Shown here in pieces: positions 15,563 to 23,273 of a stretch of 30,536 nucleotides of DNA. The stretch comes from a virus. The stretch covers positions 1-30,536 of the IMG/VR virus record IMGVR_UViG_3300042565_001261; one strand, written 5' to 3'. Each line of letters begins with the position of its first letter. Position 1 is the first letter of the stretch. The notes under the pieces were generated by a model that was not told where the DNA came from, ran no database searches, and saw only the letters and a list, made by a program, of their open reading frames with translations. Both the position numbers and the translations under genes were made by a program.

Positions 15563-16500
15563 AACTCGCACTCTGTACTCTGGTGCTCAACGAAATGGAA
15601 TGGCTTCCTAAACTCTATGAGCAGCACAAGAACTGGCCGGGAGTAGAGAAGTGGATATTCGTAGAATCTGCTGATCGTATCTACGCAGAAACCAATCCTG
15701 ACATGGTCTCACCAGAAGGTCTGAGCGTCGACGGCACCACAGAGTTCCTGTCAGAACTTGCTCTGGCTGATTCTCGTGTTACTCACATCAAGCACGGATT
15801 CTGCTCAGCCAAGGATAAGGCTCAGGGCAAGTGCGAAGCTCGTGATCAGTACTTGCGAGCAATAACCGACATGGACTTCCATCCAAACTACTTCATCGTA
15901 CTGGATGCTGATGAGTTCTACCCATTCGAGTGTCAGACAGATATCAACTACCTGCTGCCGAAGACACTAGGTAACGGCTTTGCTTTTCGGCATCGAGAGA
16001 TATGGTATCCACAGTACCTGCAGGATCGACAGGCACCAATGTTCGATTTCGAAGTCTCTGGAGGCTTCTGGGATATTCCTTACTGTCGTGTATGGCGATG
16101 GTACCGAGGGTTGCACTACGGTAACCACAACACACCGTTCATCGGTAAGACTTCTCTGGACCTGCGTCTAAATCGTATGACACAGGACGGACTACCGTAC
16201 ATGGTCCACATGGGCTTTGCGTCACAGCTAAAGACCAGAGCAGCCAAGAACCGTTACTATGAAGCTCGTGGAGAAGCAGTGGATCGTAAGCGGTCATGGT
16301 ACTGCGAGAGCCGTCAATGCTTCGAGACATGGGAGCCAAAGATGGACTTACCACGAGGAGCTAAAGTTAGCTTCTACACAGGACTTATCCCGGAGTGTTT
16401 TGATGCCACTGCGAGTTACAACTCAGGAATTCTGGAGGACACGAATATGGGAAGTAGTCGCCAGTGGATTGGAATTACACCAGATCATCTTCAGAACTGA
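15559..16500 (+). CDS. GT2/GT92-like glycosyltransferase
   Basis: 313 aa from the ATG at 15559, which overlaps the preceding TGA (ATGA); an upstream in-frame ATG at 15511 lies deep inside the previous gene and is unlikely. The protein starts LALCTLVLNEMEWLP, a classic GT-A opening with a NE.EWL acceptor-side motif, and has YFIVLDADEFYPF (DAD at 116-118), the metal-binding DxD. The centre has WYPQYLQDRQAPMFDF and several Trp residues. These features point to a GT2 or GT92-type inverting transferase. The next gene begins inside its 3' end in another frame, overlapping by nearly 100 bases. Confidence 0.75.
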   Translation: MKLALCTLVLNEMEWLPKLYEQHKNWPGVEKWIFVESADRIYAETNPDMVSPEGLSVDGTTEFLSELALADSRVTHIKHGFCSAKDKAQGKCEARDQYLRAITDMDFHPNYFIVLDADEFYPFECQTDINYLLPKTLGNGFAFRHREIWYPQYLQDRQAPMFDFEVSGGFWDIPYCRVWRWYRGLHYGNHNTPFIGKTSLDLRLNRMTQDGLPYMVHMGFASQLKTRAAKNRYYEARGEAVDRKRSWYCESRQCFETWEPKMDLPRGAKVSFYTGLIPECFDATASYNSGILEDTNMGSSRQWIGITPDHLQN

Positions 16501-16948
16501 CATACGCAACTGGAACAATATCCAGCAACACACAGCCAAACTACTACGCGATATCTTACCTGCGTCGTGCCGACTGCTAGACGCTGGCTGTGGTTATGGG
16601 GCACTGTACGAAATACTTCACGCAGTACCACACTTCGCTGGAGTTCAGTACACAGGACTTGATCTCTCAGAAGATTTAATCGGCATCGCAAAGTTGCGTT
16701 ACCCAAACGCTGTCTTCAAGCAGTGCCGACTGGAAGACGCAGACTACCCTGCAGACCATTTTGACTATACTGTGTTCCGGTCAGTGGAGGGAATGCTTCA
16801 CGACAACGGTCACAGCACATCATGGACTATCGCATTCGACAACGTCAGGCGAATGTCTAAGAACATAATCCTTATCGAGTATGGAGCAGTAAACAAACCC
16901 ACCATCCTTACCAAAAACAGCAACGGTGAATGGAATGCTAGATCCTGA
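16403..16948 (+). CDS. Class I SAM-dependent methyltransferase
   Basis: 181 aa if the ATG at 16403 is used; it has GGAG 16392-16395 about 7 nt upstream. A still longer in-frame start at 16259 lies far within the previous gene. The SAM motif LLDAGCGYGALYEIL (58-72), YTGLDLSEDLIGIA (83-96, acidic Asp87 for the ribose) and the LEDADYPADHFDYTVF stretch place it with class I methyltransferases of the Methyltransf_25/11 type. In a sugar cassette it likely O- or N-methylates a sugar or the terminal residue, capping chain growth. The 98-base overlap with the preceding gene is unusual and makes the exact start uncertain. Confidence 0.75.
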   Translation: MPLRVTTQEFWRTRIWEVVASGLELHQIIFRTDIRNWNNIQQHTAKLLRDILPASCRLLDAGCGYGALYEILHAVPHFAGVQYTGLDLSEDLIGIAKLRYPNAVFKQCRLEDADYPADHFDYTVFRSVEGMLHDNGHSTSWTIAFDNVRRMSKNIILIEYGAVNKPTILTKNSNGEWNARS

Positions 16949-17297
16949 CGAACATGTAGTTCCGTACAGCACACTCCACGTCATCGAAGACTACAGAGGC
17001 TATCTTGTATGGCGTTACAGTACAGGCAACACCGTAGAGCTTCTGCACCTCGATACATTGGAACGACGTAAAGGTTACGGATCATCTCTGATCTATGACA
17101 TGCTGCTCGCTGTTGACCGAGAGAAAGCCTGTGTCATATACGGATTCACAAGAGCCAACAAGATCGAAGCTCAAGTGTTCTACGCAGCACTAGGCTTCAA
17201 ACTGAAGTTACTCCCAGACCTGTACTACCCACAGGATGGAGTACTGTTTACTCAAACTCACCATACCCTGATGGAGAAGTTTCATGCTCGTCGATAA
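16935..17297 (+). CDS. GNAT-family N-acetyltransferase
   Basis: 120 aa from ATG 16935 (a GTG at 16926 is an alternative); it overlaps the methyltransferase end by 14 nt. The acetyl-CoA binding signature is clear: LDTLERRKGYGSSLIYDML, with R44-x-x-G47-x-G49, and the closing motif NKIEAQVFYAALGFK (75-89). GNAT enzymes pass an acetyl group from acetyl-CoA to an amine. Next to a sugar aminotransferase the natural guess is N-acetylation of the amino sugar, as in 4-acetamido-4,6-dideoxyhexoses; this is inference, since GNATs also modify proteins and antibiotics. Its short size means little more than the catalytic fold. Confidence 0.8.
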   Translation: MLDPDEHVVPYSTLHVIEDYRGYLVWRYSTGNTVELLHLDTLERRKGYGSSLIYDMLLAVDREKACVIYGFTRANKIEAQVFYAALGFKLKLLPDLYYPQDGVLFTQTHHTLMEKFHARR

Positions 17298-17733
17298 CAT
17301 CTACGTACCCAACTCACTGACACTACTGGCAACTCACCTCCACAGTCTCTACACCGGCAACGAGAAGGTGAAGACTGAGTTTGTCACAGACGATGCCCAG
17401 TCCATTCAGGTTGGCGTGTTACATCGTCAGGCTGGCACAGTCGTCCAAGCTCATCAACATCTTCCTGTTCAGAAACAAGTGACGGGGACACAGGAAGTAC
17501 TGATTGTCCGTTCAGGTCACATCGTGGTAGATATCTTTGACACAAATGGTAATTTTGTAGCAGCAAAGCCTTTACGCACCGGAGATATTTACATACAGTA
17601 CTCTGGTGGTCACGCATTTCACTTCATCACTGATGTCCAGTTTGTTGAGATCAAACAAGGACCGTACACGCCTGCTGACAAAGTTTACTTCAATCCTGAC
17701 TTCAATCCATGTGCTCATGAACAAATGAAATAG
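17284..17733 (+). CDS. Cupin-fold protein (WbuC-like end motif)
   Basis: 149 aa with a single cupin barrel. The metal site is readable: QAHQHLP gives H57 and H59, TQEVLIVRSG gives E71, and GGHAFHF gives H110. The C-terminal VEIKQGPYTPADK resembles the E-K-x-GPY-x-P ending of WbuC proteins from O-antigen clusters. Cupins in sugar clusters act as isomerases, epimerases or binding proteins; the strong signature of FdtA-type 3,4-ketoisomerases is not seen. The ATG at 17284 has GGAG at 17273-17276, 7 nt upstream, and overlaps the GNAT gene by 14 nt, so it belongs to the same operon. The precise reaction is unknown. Confidence 0.7.
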   Translation: MLVDNIYVPNSLTLLATHLHSLYTGNEKVKTEFVTDDAQSIQVGVLHRQAGTVVQAHQHLPVQKQVTGTQEVLIVRSGHIVVDIFDTNGNFVAAKPLRTGDIYIQYSGGHAFHFITDVQFVEIKQGPYTPADKVYFNPDFNPCAHEQMK

Positions 17734-17742
17734 GAGACAGCA

Positions 17743-18750
17743 ATGCAAGCCTTCGAGCAACTTGAACTTGAATTTGGACAGTTCATCGGAAACCCCAATA
17801 CTGTCGCCGTAGCCAGTGGTACAGCAGCTTTGCACATTGCTTGTGAAGTTGCTCGCACGTACATAACCGATGACGTAACTGGCGAAGTGAAACCCAGTAT
17901 TGCCATTCCAGAATACACGATGGTGGCTTGTGCTCGTGCTGCTGCGATGGCTGATCTGGATATTCACTTTGTAGACTGCAATGACAACCTGCAGATGAAC
18001 ATGGACTTGATTCCGGATCAAATGCACATCGTCATGCCAGTTCACATCTACGGCAACCTGTGTGACGTTGCTACGATACACCGTAAACCGTACAAGCCAT
18101 TGGTCATCGAAGACATGGCTGAAGTTCATGGTGCAAAACCTCATCCAAACTCATTCGCAGCCTGCTGGTCGTTCTACAAGAACAAGACGATCCATGGCGA
18201 AGAAGGCGGCATGATTGCTTTCAAGAATGCTCACGACGCACGACTGGCTAAGCGGTTGCGTACTCTTGGCTTTGATGACAATCACGATTACTTTCACGTT
18301 CCTCGTGGAGTCAATGCTCGTATGAGCAACGCTCACGCTGAACTCATACTTCCTTCACTCAGAAACTATTCAACCAGCTACTTCAATAAGTTGTACCGTT
18401 CTACTGATTACGATTGTTGCGTACCTCTGGAATGGTTGATGCCGCTGTGTCTCTATCCGTGGATCTACCCACTTCGCATTGAAGGAATGAATCGCTTTCA
18501 GCAACGAGAACTCGTACTGAGGCTGAATGAGAAAGGTATCGCTGCTCGTCAAGGTTTTAAGTCGATGAAACTGCAAGCGGAATTCGACAACGGAACTGCC
18601 GACTGCATTACCAACGCAATGAGACTTCAGCACGAGATCATCTATCTTCCTCTCTCAGAAACAATGACCCGCGATGATGTAACTCGAATCTGTGACGAAC
18701 TCATGAATGTTGCAAAAATTGTTATTCCACTGTTGACACCAACCGTCTAA
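17743..18750 (+). CDS. DegT/DnrJ/EryC1-family sugar aminotransferase (perosamine synthase-like)
   Basis: 335 aa PLP enzyme of the sugar aminotransferase family. Motifs in order: VAVASGTAALHIA (21-33), VIEDMAEVHGA (121-131; Asp124 and the AE-H set hold the PLP pyridine), WSFYKNKTIHGEEGGM (142-157) with the Schiff-base Lys148, and GVNARMSNAHAELIL (189-203). The family converts a keto group of an NDP-4-keto-6-deoxysugar to an amine, using glutamate. Perosamine synthase (GDP-4-keto-6-deoxymannose to GDP-perosamine) is the natural fit given the Gmd-like neighbour, but other 4-amino sugars are possible. AGGAG lies 6 nt before ATG. It is the last gene of the sugar cassette. Confidence 0.87.
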   Translation: MQAFEQLELEFGQFIGNPNTVAVASGTAALHIACEVARTYITDDVTGEVKPSIAIPEYTMVACARAAAMADLDIHFVDCNDNLQMNMDLIPDQMHIVMPVHIYGNLCDVATIHRKPYKPLVIEDMAEVHGAKPHPNSFAACWSFYKNKTIHGEEGGMIAFKNAHDARLAKRLRTLGFDDNHDYFHVPRGVNARMSNAHAELILPSLRNYSTSYFNKLYRSTDYDCCVPLEWLMPLCLYPWIYPLRIEGMNRFQQRELVLRLNEKGIAARQGFKSMKLQAEFDNGTADCITNAMRLQHEIIYLPLSETMTRDDVTRICDELMNVAKIVIPLLTPTV

Positions 18751-18760
18751 CGGCTAAACT
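18733..18760 (+). promoter_or_regulatory. Candidate sigma70-like promoter before the replication genes
   Basis: TTGACA (18733-18738) is a perfect -35 box and TAAACT (18755-18760) a 4/6 match to TATAAT, with a 16-bp spacer. It overlaps the end of the aminotransferase gene and would start RNA near 18767, about 35 nt before the ParB-like gene. Position at the border of the late sugar genes and replication genes makes it plausible. Confidence 0.45.
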
Positions 18761-18801
18761 TCACCCGAACAGTTCATAACCCTCATTAAGAAAGTACCCC
18801 T

Positions 18802-20049
18802 ATGAAACTCGAAACTCTGTTTTCCAAAGCTGAAAAGACTCTGACTCCGATCAAGACCAAAGTGCTGTGCATTACACCCGCATTTGCTCATGCCTGCTTG
18901 AAGGATCTGAACAACAGCAACCGTCCGATGTCCCGCAGTGTTGCCAACCTCTACGCCAACGAAATGCTTCGTGGTCAGTGGAAGTGCAACGGCGAGCCTA
19001 TCATCTTCTCAGTTGATGCTGACGGCAACGAGCACCTGATCTCAGGTCAGCATCGTCTGCAGGGTCTGGTACTCGCTCAGCAAGCTATTGAGAAGGGCGA
19101 AGTATGGCTCTCTGCTCAAACTGAGTGGGACGCAGTCATCATTTACGGTGTTCCTCACGACACTGCCGACACTGTAGATACGGGTAAGACTCGTACCCAC
19201 AGCGATGTCCTGTTCCGTGATCCTTGGGTAGACTCTGTCATTCCAGAAGCATGGAACGCTACAGTCAGCAAGCGTAAGACTTGGACCAAGACTCTGGCTG
19301 GTGCTGCACGTCTGGTATGGCTGATCGAAGGTGGTGCTACAGTCTCGTCAGCACCTAAGTTCCTCATCTCAGAAATGATGTCGTTCATTCAGACTCGTCA
19401 TGCTGGACTTGCCAACTTCGTTACAATGGTGCTGGACGCCAACGATGCTGACGGTGGCAACAAAGGACTGAAGATGAGCTTGGCTTATCTGGCTGCTCTG
19501 ACGTACGTTGCTTGCGTCGAGGAGCATGATTGCTTTGATGACGATGGCAACACTGTCGTCGAAGTTTCCATCGCTGACGACACACAGGACGCTATGGACA
19601 TCTTCCTGAACCAACTGGCTGTCGGATCAGGTTACGACAAAGGTGACCCAGCATGGGCACTTGCAGGTTACTGGAACAAGCTGACAGCAGAGAAGGGCAG
19701 CAAGGACCGCGATCGTGACTGGGTAGGTCCATTCGTTAAGGCTGCTAAGGCAGTCCTCGAAGGTCGTACTGGTCTGAAGGTCTCCGACATCTCCCTGAAT
19801 AAGAAAGAGCGTGATGGTTATACTGACTTCCCTGTTATGTTTGACGGTTACCATACTCTCTGTTTCGAACGTGCTGCTGCTGCGAAAGCTGCGTCAAGCC
19901 AACCAGTGGAAACCAGTGTATCTTCGGTCAGCGAAGAACTCGATTCCACTGAACCCGATGGAGAGTCAGCTAGTGAAGAGATGGTTACAGAGCCAACAAG
20001 ACGACCAAGACCAAAACGTAAAGCTAAGCCAGCAACAGTCTCAGCTTAG
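18802..20049 (+). CDS. ParB/Srx-like domain protein
   Basis: 415 aa. Residues about 23-115 contain NNSNRPMSRSVANLYANEML then GQWKCNGEPIIF and LISGQHRLQGLV (80-91, GQHR at 82-85), the arrangement of the ParB/sulfiredoxin-like domain common in phages, where the G-x-HR box forms the nucleotide site (CTPase or ATP-binding in relatives). The body is helical. The tail has an acidic Ser/Glu stretch (about 375-397) then a basic patch RRPRPKRKAK, likely binding nucleic acid. Its role may be in DNA binding, transcription switching or replication; unknown. It is the first gene of the replication module, behind a candidate promoter, so it is probably expressed early. Confidence 0.75.
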   Translation: MKLETLFSKAEKTLTPIKTKVLCITPAFAHACLKDLNNSNRPMSRSVANLYANEMLRGQWKCNGEPIIFSVDADGNEHLISGQHRLQGLVLAQQAIEKGEVWLSAQTEWDAVIIYGVPHDTADTVDTGKTRTHSDVLFRDPWVDSVIPEAWNATVSKRKTWTKTLAGAARLVWLIEGGATVSSAPKFLISEMMSFIQTRHAGLANFVTMVLDANDADGGNKGLKMSLAYLAALTYVACVEEHDCFDDDGNTVVEVSIADDTQDAMDIFLNQLAVGSGYDKGDPAWALAGYWNKLTAEKGSKDRDRDWVGPFVKAAKAVLEGRTGLKVSDISLNKKERDGYTDFPVMFDGYHTLCFERAAAAKAASSQPVETSVSSVSEELDSTEPDGESASEEMVTEPTRRPRPKRKAKPATVSA

Positions 20050-20103
20050 TTGATCTTCCCGGCAGTCCTGCAATGATGAAGTTTCTGTGTCGCAGGTTGA
20101 CGG

Positions 20104-20128
20104 CCTTACTGTAGCCAATGCAGTAGGG
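20104..20128 (+). terminator. Weak hairpin in the 20050-20206 intergenic region
   Basis: CCTTACTG (20104-20111) pairs with CAGTAGGG (20121-20128) with one G-U pair and a 9-nt loop. It is followed by ggcattttg with only four T, so it would be at best a weak terminator or attenuator of read-through from the ParB-like gene. Confidence 0.35.
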
Positions 20129-20160
20129 GCATTTTGCTCGCAGGTAACGCTAACAGAAAT

Positions 20161-20172
20161 GTCGTTAACGAC
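20161..20172. promoter_or_regulatory. 12-bp perfect palindrome, possible operator
   Basis: GTCGTTAACGAC is a perfect two-fold symmetric sequence, located 35 bases before the start at 20207 and inside the only sizeable gene-free stretch of the replication module. Such sites often bind dimeric regulators, but no repressor gene is seen in the window. Confidence 0.35.
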
Positions 20173-20206
20173 GTATTCCTGCTCCTATTACTTTAAGGAT
20201 GATGTT

Positions 20207-20578
20207 ATGGCTAAAGCCCTTTGGAAAAACTTCGAAAGATACGTTGCTGCCATCTTCGGTACAGAACGTACTGCACTTTCAGGAGGAAACGGTAAGGTAA
20301 CTAGGTCAGACTCTCATCATCCGTTGTTATTCTTGAGTTGCAAATACTCACAGGCAAATAATAAAGGACTACGTGACCTGTTAACCGAAGAAAGAGATAA
20401 GGCAAAAGTTGAAAACAAGACAGCAGTATGCGTCATCGGTGAAGCTGGCGATCGTGCTAATTCGTTAGTCGTATTCGCATTGAAGGATATACACAAAGTA
20501 GTTGAGGCATTAAATGCACACCCCCTGTCGAATGATCTGGTCCCCAGCAGTCAACGGCCTAAGCCTGTCAGCACTTGA
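20207..20578 (+). CDS. PD-(D/E)XK nuclease-fold protein (Holliday-junction resolvase-like)
   Basis: 123 aa. The ATG at 20207 is chosen over an upstream 20087 start because AAGGA (20195-20199) lies 7 nt before it and the region upstream is hairpin-rich. The layout WKNFERYVAAIFGTER (E10), SGGNGKVTRSDSHHP (D35) and LFLSCKYSQ (K46) matches the E...D...(E)xK active site of small PD-(D/E)XK enzymes, close to phage Holliday-junction resolvase-like nucleases, with the middle ExK residue changed to SCK. It continues with alternating strands and a helix. It probably resolves branched DNA. The first part of the next gene overlaps its end by 65 bases in another frame. Confidence 0.65.
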   Translation: MAKALWKNFERYVAAIFGTERTALSGGNGKVTRSDSHHPLLFLSCKYSQANNKGLRDLLTEERDKAKVENKTAVCVIGEAGDRANSLVVFALKDIHKVVEALNAHPLSNDLVPSSQRPKPVST

Positions 20579-21482
20579 GATGTGGCTGGTAGACCGAGTA
20601 GCCTTTGAAGTCTCTTATCTCAGAGACCTTGAAGCGGTAGAACCTTGGAACAAGAACATGAACTACGGTAGCCTGATCCAAGCAGGCATTGAGGGATACA
20701 TCAAGACCCGTCAACCTCGTGGTGCTGCTAAGTTCATTCAAACTGAATTTGAGAAGCAGACTGCAAAGTACGACGATCACGATGAAATTAGTTGGTGGGC
20801 TGGTCTTGCCCAACATCAGGTTACGACATGGATCTCACTGTATGGTGCTGACTTGGATCTGTTCCACGTAGACAAGTCAGAATGCCAGCACAAGATCCAA
20901 CTCACGTTACCTTCAGGTCGATCACTCCTGCTCAATGGGTTTATCGACGGTGAAGGTGACGCAGTCATCATGGAAAACAAATGCCGTGGAGAATGGAGTG
21001 AAGATGACATTGCTCGCGAAATTGATCGTAATCTTCAAGTCAACATGTATCAACTTCTCTACAAGGCTTCGTACGGTTATCTTCCAGAAAGGATCTGGTA
21101 CCAGCACATCAGGCGTCCCGGTGGCTTCGGCTACAGGGGACCGAGACAGAAGTCCAAGGAAACACGAGAAGAGTTCAGGTTGCGACTTGCAGAAGCAATT
21201 GACACGGATCGTGATTACCACTTCTTCAGATATTGGATCAGACCTGACGAAGAACGATACGAAAGATTCATGCACGGGTGCCTGTACCCGATGCTCGAAG
21301 CGTTCCTAGACTGGTACACCTACATGACACACCCTAACCGAAAGGATGAGATCAACCGCTTTCATTGGGCAACACCTTACGGACTCTACAACCCCTTTAT
21401 GGAAGGTACTCAGGAACGCTTCCGCAACTTCCGTCTTACTGGATCAACCCTCGGCCTTAGACCAAAAGTATCATACCGATGA
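20514..21482 (+). CDS. RecB/Cas4-like PD-(D/E)XK exonuclease
   Basis: 322 aa from ATG 20514 (GAGG at 20504-20507, 6 nt before); ATG 20532 is an alternative. The N-terminal LSLSALEMWLVDRVAFEVSY is the usual opening helix of RecB-family nucleases. The active site is NGFIDGEGDAVIMENKCRGEW, with D145, E154 and K156, and the NLQVNMYQLLYKA segment (about 172-184) is the Q-x3-Y helix of this family. These enzymes degrade or trim DNA ends, often together with a recombinase. Being next to the Sak4-like ATPase and a ssDNA-binding protein, it likely prepares ends for recombination-based repair or replication. The stop overlaps the next start (ATGA). Confidence 0.8.
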   Translation: MHTPCRMIWSPAVNGLSLSALEMWLVDRVAFEVSYLRDLEAVEPWNKNMNYGSLIQAGIEGYIKTRQPRGAAKFIQTEFEKQTAKYDDHDEISWWAGLAQHQVTTWISLYGADLDLFHVDKSECQHKIQLTLPSGRSLLLNGFIDGEGDAVIMENKCRGEWSEDDIAREIDRNLQVNMYQLLYKASYGYLPERIWYQHIRRPGGFGYRGPRQKSKETREEFRLRLAEAIDTDRDYHFFRYWIRPDEERYERFMHGCLYPMLEAFLDWYTYMTHPNRKDEINRFHWATPYGLYNPFMEGTQERFRNFRLTGSTLGLRPKVSYR

Positions 21483-22384
21483 ACACACCCCAACGTCCGA
21501 TCAAACGACAACCCGTACCACCAACCAACCGACCTGCTATTACTGCTTCTTCTCAGAACATCTTTGAAGACCTGATTGAAGCCAAGCCTCAGCATGGTCG
21601 ATTCCTGATGCTCTACAGTCCTCCCGGAATGGGCAAGACAACACTGGCTGCTCAGTTCCCAGCACCAATGTTTATTACCACCAGTGGAGAACAAGGCATC
21701 TATCTGTACAAGGAACGAAACCTTGTGCCGTCCGATATTCCTATCATCCAGTTGGAGCCACTGGCACCTCACGATGAGATCCCTGCTGGTGGTCATCCCG
21801 GATATCTGCGTTGCATGACAGCGATGCAGCGATTCCGTGATGGCAAGCATGATCGTCAGACACTGGTCATCGACAGCACCTCTGGTCTGCAGGACATCTG
21901 CTACCAGCACTGTGCGTCAATGCTGTTTGACAGCGATATGGATAGCAAGGACTTCACAGCTTACTACGCTGGCTACACGAAAGCTGCTGAAGCATTCTGG
22001 TCTTCAGAACTTCTCAAGACCATGCTGGAGATCGTAGCCAAGGGTTACAACGTCGTACTGATTGCTCACTCGACGTTCAAGCCTGTCAACAATCCGAATG
22101 GTCCTGACTACGATCAGTATCGTCCAGAGCTTGATAAGAACATCTGGAAATACACGTCCAAGGATCTTCACGGTGTCTTCTTCATGGGTCAGGAGATCCT
22201 TGTCTCTATCGACCAGAAAACCAAGAAGAAGAACACAGTCGGTGAGCGTAGATTCATCGGATTGTCACCCACGACTTATTATACAGCTAAGTCATGGTGT
22301 ACCCCGGAAGGGATGACCGAGATCGACTGTGGAGAATCAGCCAAGGAAACATGGAGTAAACTCAAAGAAGCGTTAGGTATGTAA
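21479..22384 (+). CDS. Sak4-like RecA-fold ATPase (recombinase candidate)
   Basis: 301 aa with one P-loop ATPase core. Walker A is YSPPGMGKTTLA (46-57, K53 and T54) and Walker B is TLVIDST (128-134). VVLIAHSTFK closes the core as a sensor-like strand. The Pro-rich first 20 residues are probably disordered. This is the AAA_24 / Sak4 type, which binds ssDNA and promotes strand annealing or exchange in phages. The gene sits between a RecB-like nuclease and an OB-fold-type protein, the classical partner set. It overlaps the nuclease gene by 4 nt and is probably co-translated with it. Strand-exchange function is inferred from family. Confidence 0.8.
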   Translation: MNTPQRPIKRQPVPPTNRPAITASSQNIFEDLIEAKPQHGRFLMLYSPPGMGKTTLAAQFPAPMFITTSGEQGIYLYKERNLVPSDIPIIQLEPLAPHDEIPAGGHPGYLRCMTAMQRFRDGKHDRQTLVIDSTSGLQDICYQHCASMLFDSDMDSKDFTAYYAGYTKAAEAFWSSELLKTMLEIVAKGYNVVLIAHSTFKPVNNPNGPDYDQYRPELDKNIWKYTSKDLHGVFFMGQEILVSIDQKTKKKNTVGERRFIGLSPTTYYTAKSWCTPEGMTEIDCGESAKETWSKLKEALGM

Positions 22385-22430
22385 AGTCAGTGTCAATTTG
22401 TTCCATCTCCATTACAAGAAAGAACCTCAA

Positions 22431-23207
22431 ATGGCCCAAGAAGTAACCTCCCTCGCAGCACTCATGAAGTCCAATGCTCGATTGAAGAAGCATGTGGAAG
22501 TCGCTAAGAAGACTACACCTCAGCAGGACTACGCTGGTCCTCCGGGTGAAGTCATCACCAAGTTCAGTCGCAACAACATTATCACCAAAGACGGCAACAC
22601 ATACTTCATCCTTGACTTCAAGGTGGATGGCACTGTTGCTGGTCAGGAGCAGTACAACGGTCACCGCATTGGTATCTTGCACGGACTGAATGACAGCCAG
22701 TACCGTACTGCTGAGCAGGGACTGGACAACCTGATGTGCGATCTCCAGTTGATGGGCATCGACACGAAGGACTTGTCCCTCGACCAGATCGACGCTGCTA
22801 TCAAGTCCACAGTTGGTAAGGATGTCATGATCCGAGTCGTCAAACGTAAGGACGGCAAGGGCAACAACTTCTACATCGCAGGACTGGCTGCTGAAGCAGA
22901 CGATCAGGACTTCTCTTCACCAGAAGATACGGAAGGCGACTCAGCAGACGTAGACGACACCACAGATGAATGGTCAGAAGAACTCGACGAAGCTGCAGCC
23001 GAAGAAGCAGACGATACTGCAGACGCTGTTGAAGCAGAATTCAATCCGTCTGACTGGATTGGCTTTGATGTCGATTACAAACCAGCGAAGTCCCCCAAAG
23101 CCCTGACCTTCAAAGTCATCGCTGCAGACGACGATGCTGGTACTGTGACCCTCGAACGTGATGGCAAGAAGGTCAAAGCCAACTACGCTGACCTGATCCT
23201 TCCGTAA
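22431..23207 (+). CDS. DUF669-like ssDNA-binding protein with internal acidic linker
   Basis: 258 aa from ATG 22431; an upstream in-frame start at 22398 adds a His/Lys-rich leader without a good RBS. An N-terminal domain (about 40-150) with strands ITKDGNTYFILDFKVDG and DVMIRVVKRKDGKGNNFYIAG is consistent with the DUF669 OB-type fold that accompanies phage recombinases. Residues 155-203 are almost entirely acidic and Ser/Thr/Ala; then a short beta domain (208-258) ends IL-P. Most bacterial SSBs put the acidic part at the C-terminus; here it is internal. It follows the Sak4-like gene, so it probably coats ssDNA during recombination or replication. Confidence 0.7.
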   Translation: MAQEVTSLAALMKSNARLKKHVEVAKKTTPQQDYAGPPGEVITKFSRNNIITKDGNTYFILDFKVDGTVAGQEQYNGHRIGILHGLNDSQYRTAEQGLDNLMCDLQLMGIDTKDLSLDQIDAAIKSTVGKDVMIRVVKRKDGKGNNFYIAGLAAEADDQDFSSPEDTEGDSADVDDTTDEWSEELDEAAAEEADDTADAVEAEFNPSDWIGFDVDYKPAKSPKALTFKVIAADDDAGTVTLERDGKKVKANYADLILP

Positions 23208-23232
23208 CTGTTACTCCCATAGTCTTCCTCAC

Positions 23233-23262
23233 AGCCCACTCTAACCCAGTGGGCTTCTTTTT
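23233..23262 (+). terminator. Rho-independent terminator before DNA polymerase
   Basis: AGCCCACT (23233-23240) and AGTGGGCT (23248-23255) form a perfect 8-bp stem with a 7-nt loop, followed by tctttttc. It ends the recombination gene block and separates it from the polymerase gene. Confidence 0.85.
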
Positions 23263-23273
23263 CGGATACGAGT

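Noticed and set aside
17572-18144. 190-aa minus-strand frame
   Set aside because: Antisense across the cupin-aminotransferase junction; the + strand genes have full motif sets.
8869-18750. Glycan cassette as a DNA base-modification system
   Set aside because: No deoxypyrimidine hydroxylase, thymidylate-synthase-like or base kinase gene is seen in the window; surface or virion glycosylation explains the genes better. It is kept only as a remote possibility.
20097-20125. Second promoter candidate (TTGACG) in 20050-20206
   Set aside because: The sequence 17 bases downstream (gcagta) is a poor -10 box.
20087-20206. Longer N-terminus for the small PD-(D/E)XK protein
   Set aside because: It would pass through the hairpin and palindrome; the ATG at 20207 has a good RBS and directly precedes the conserved domain.
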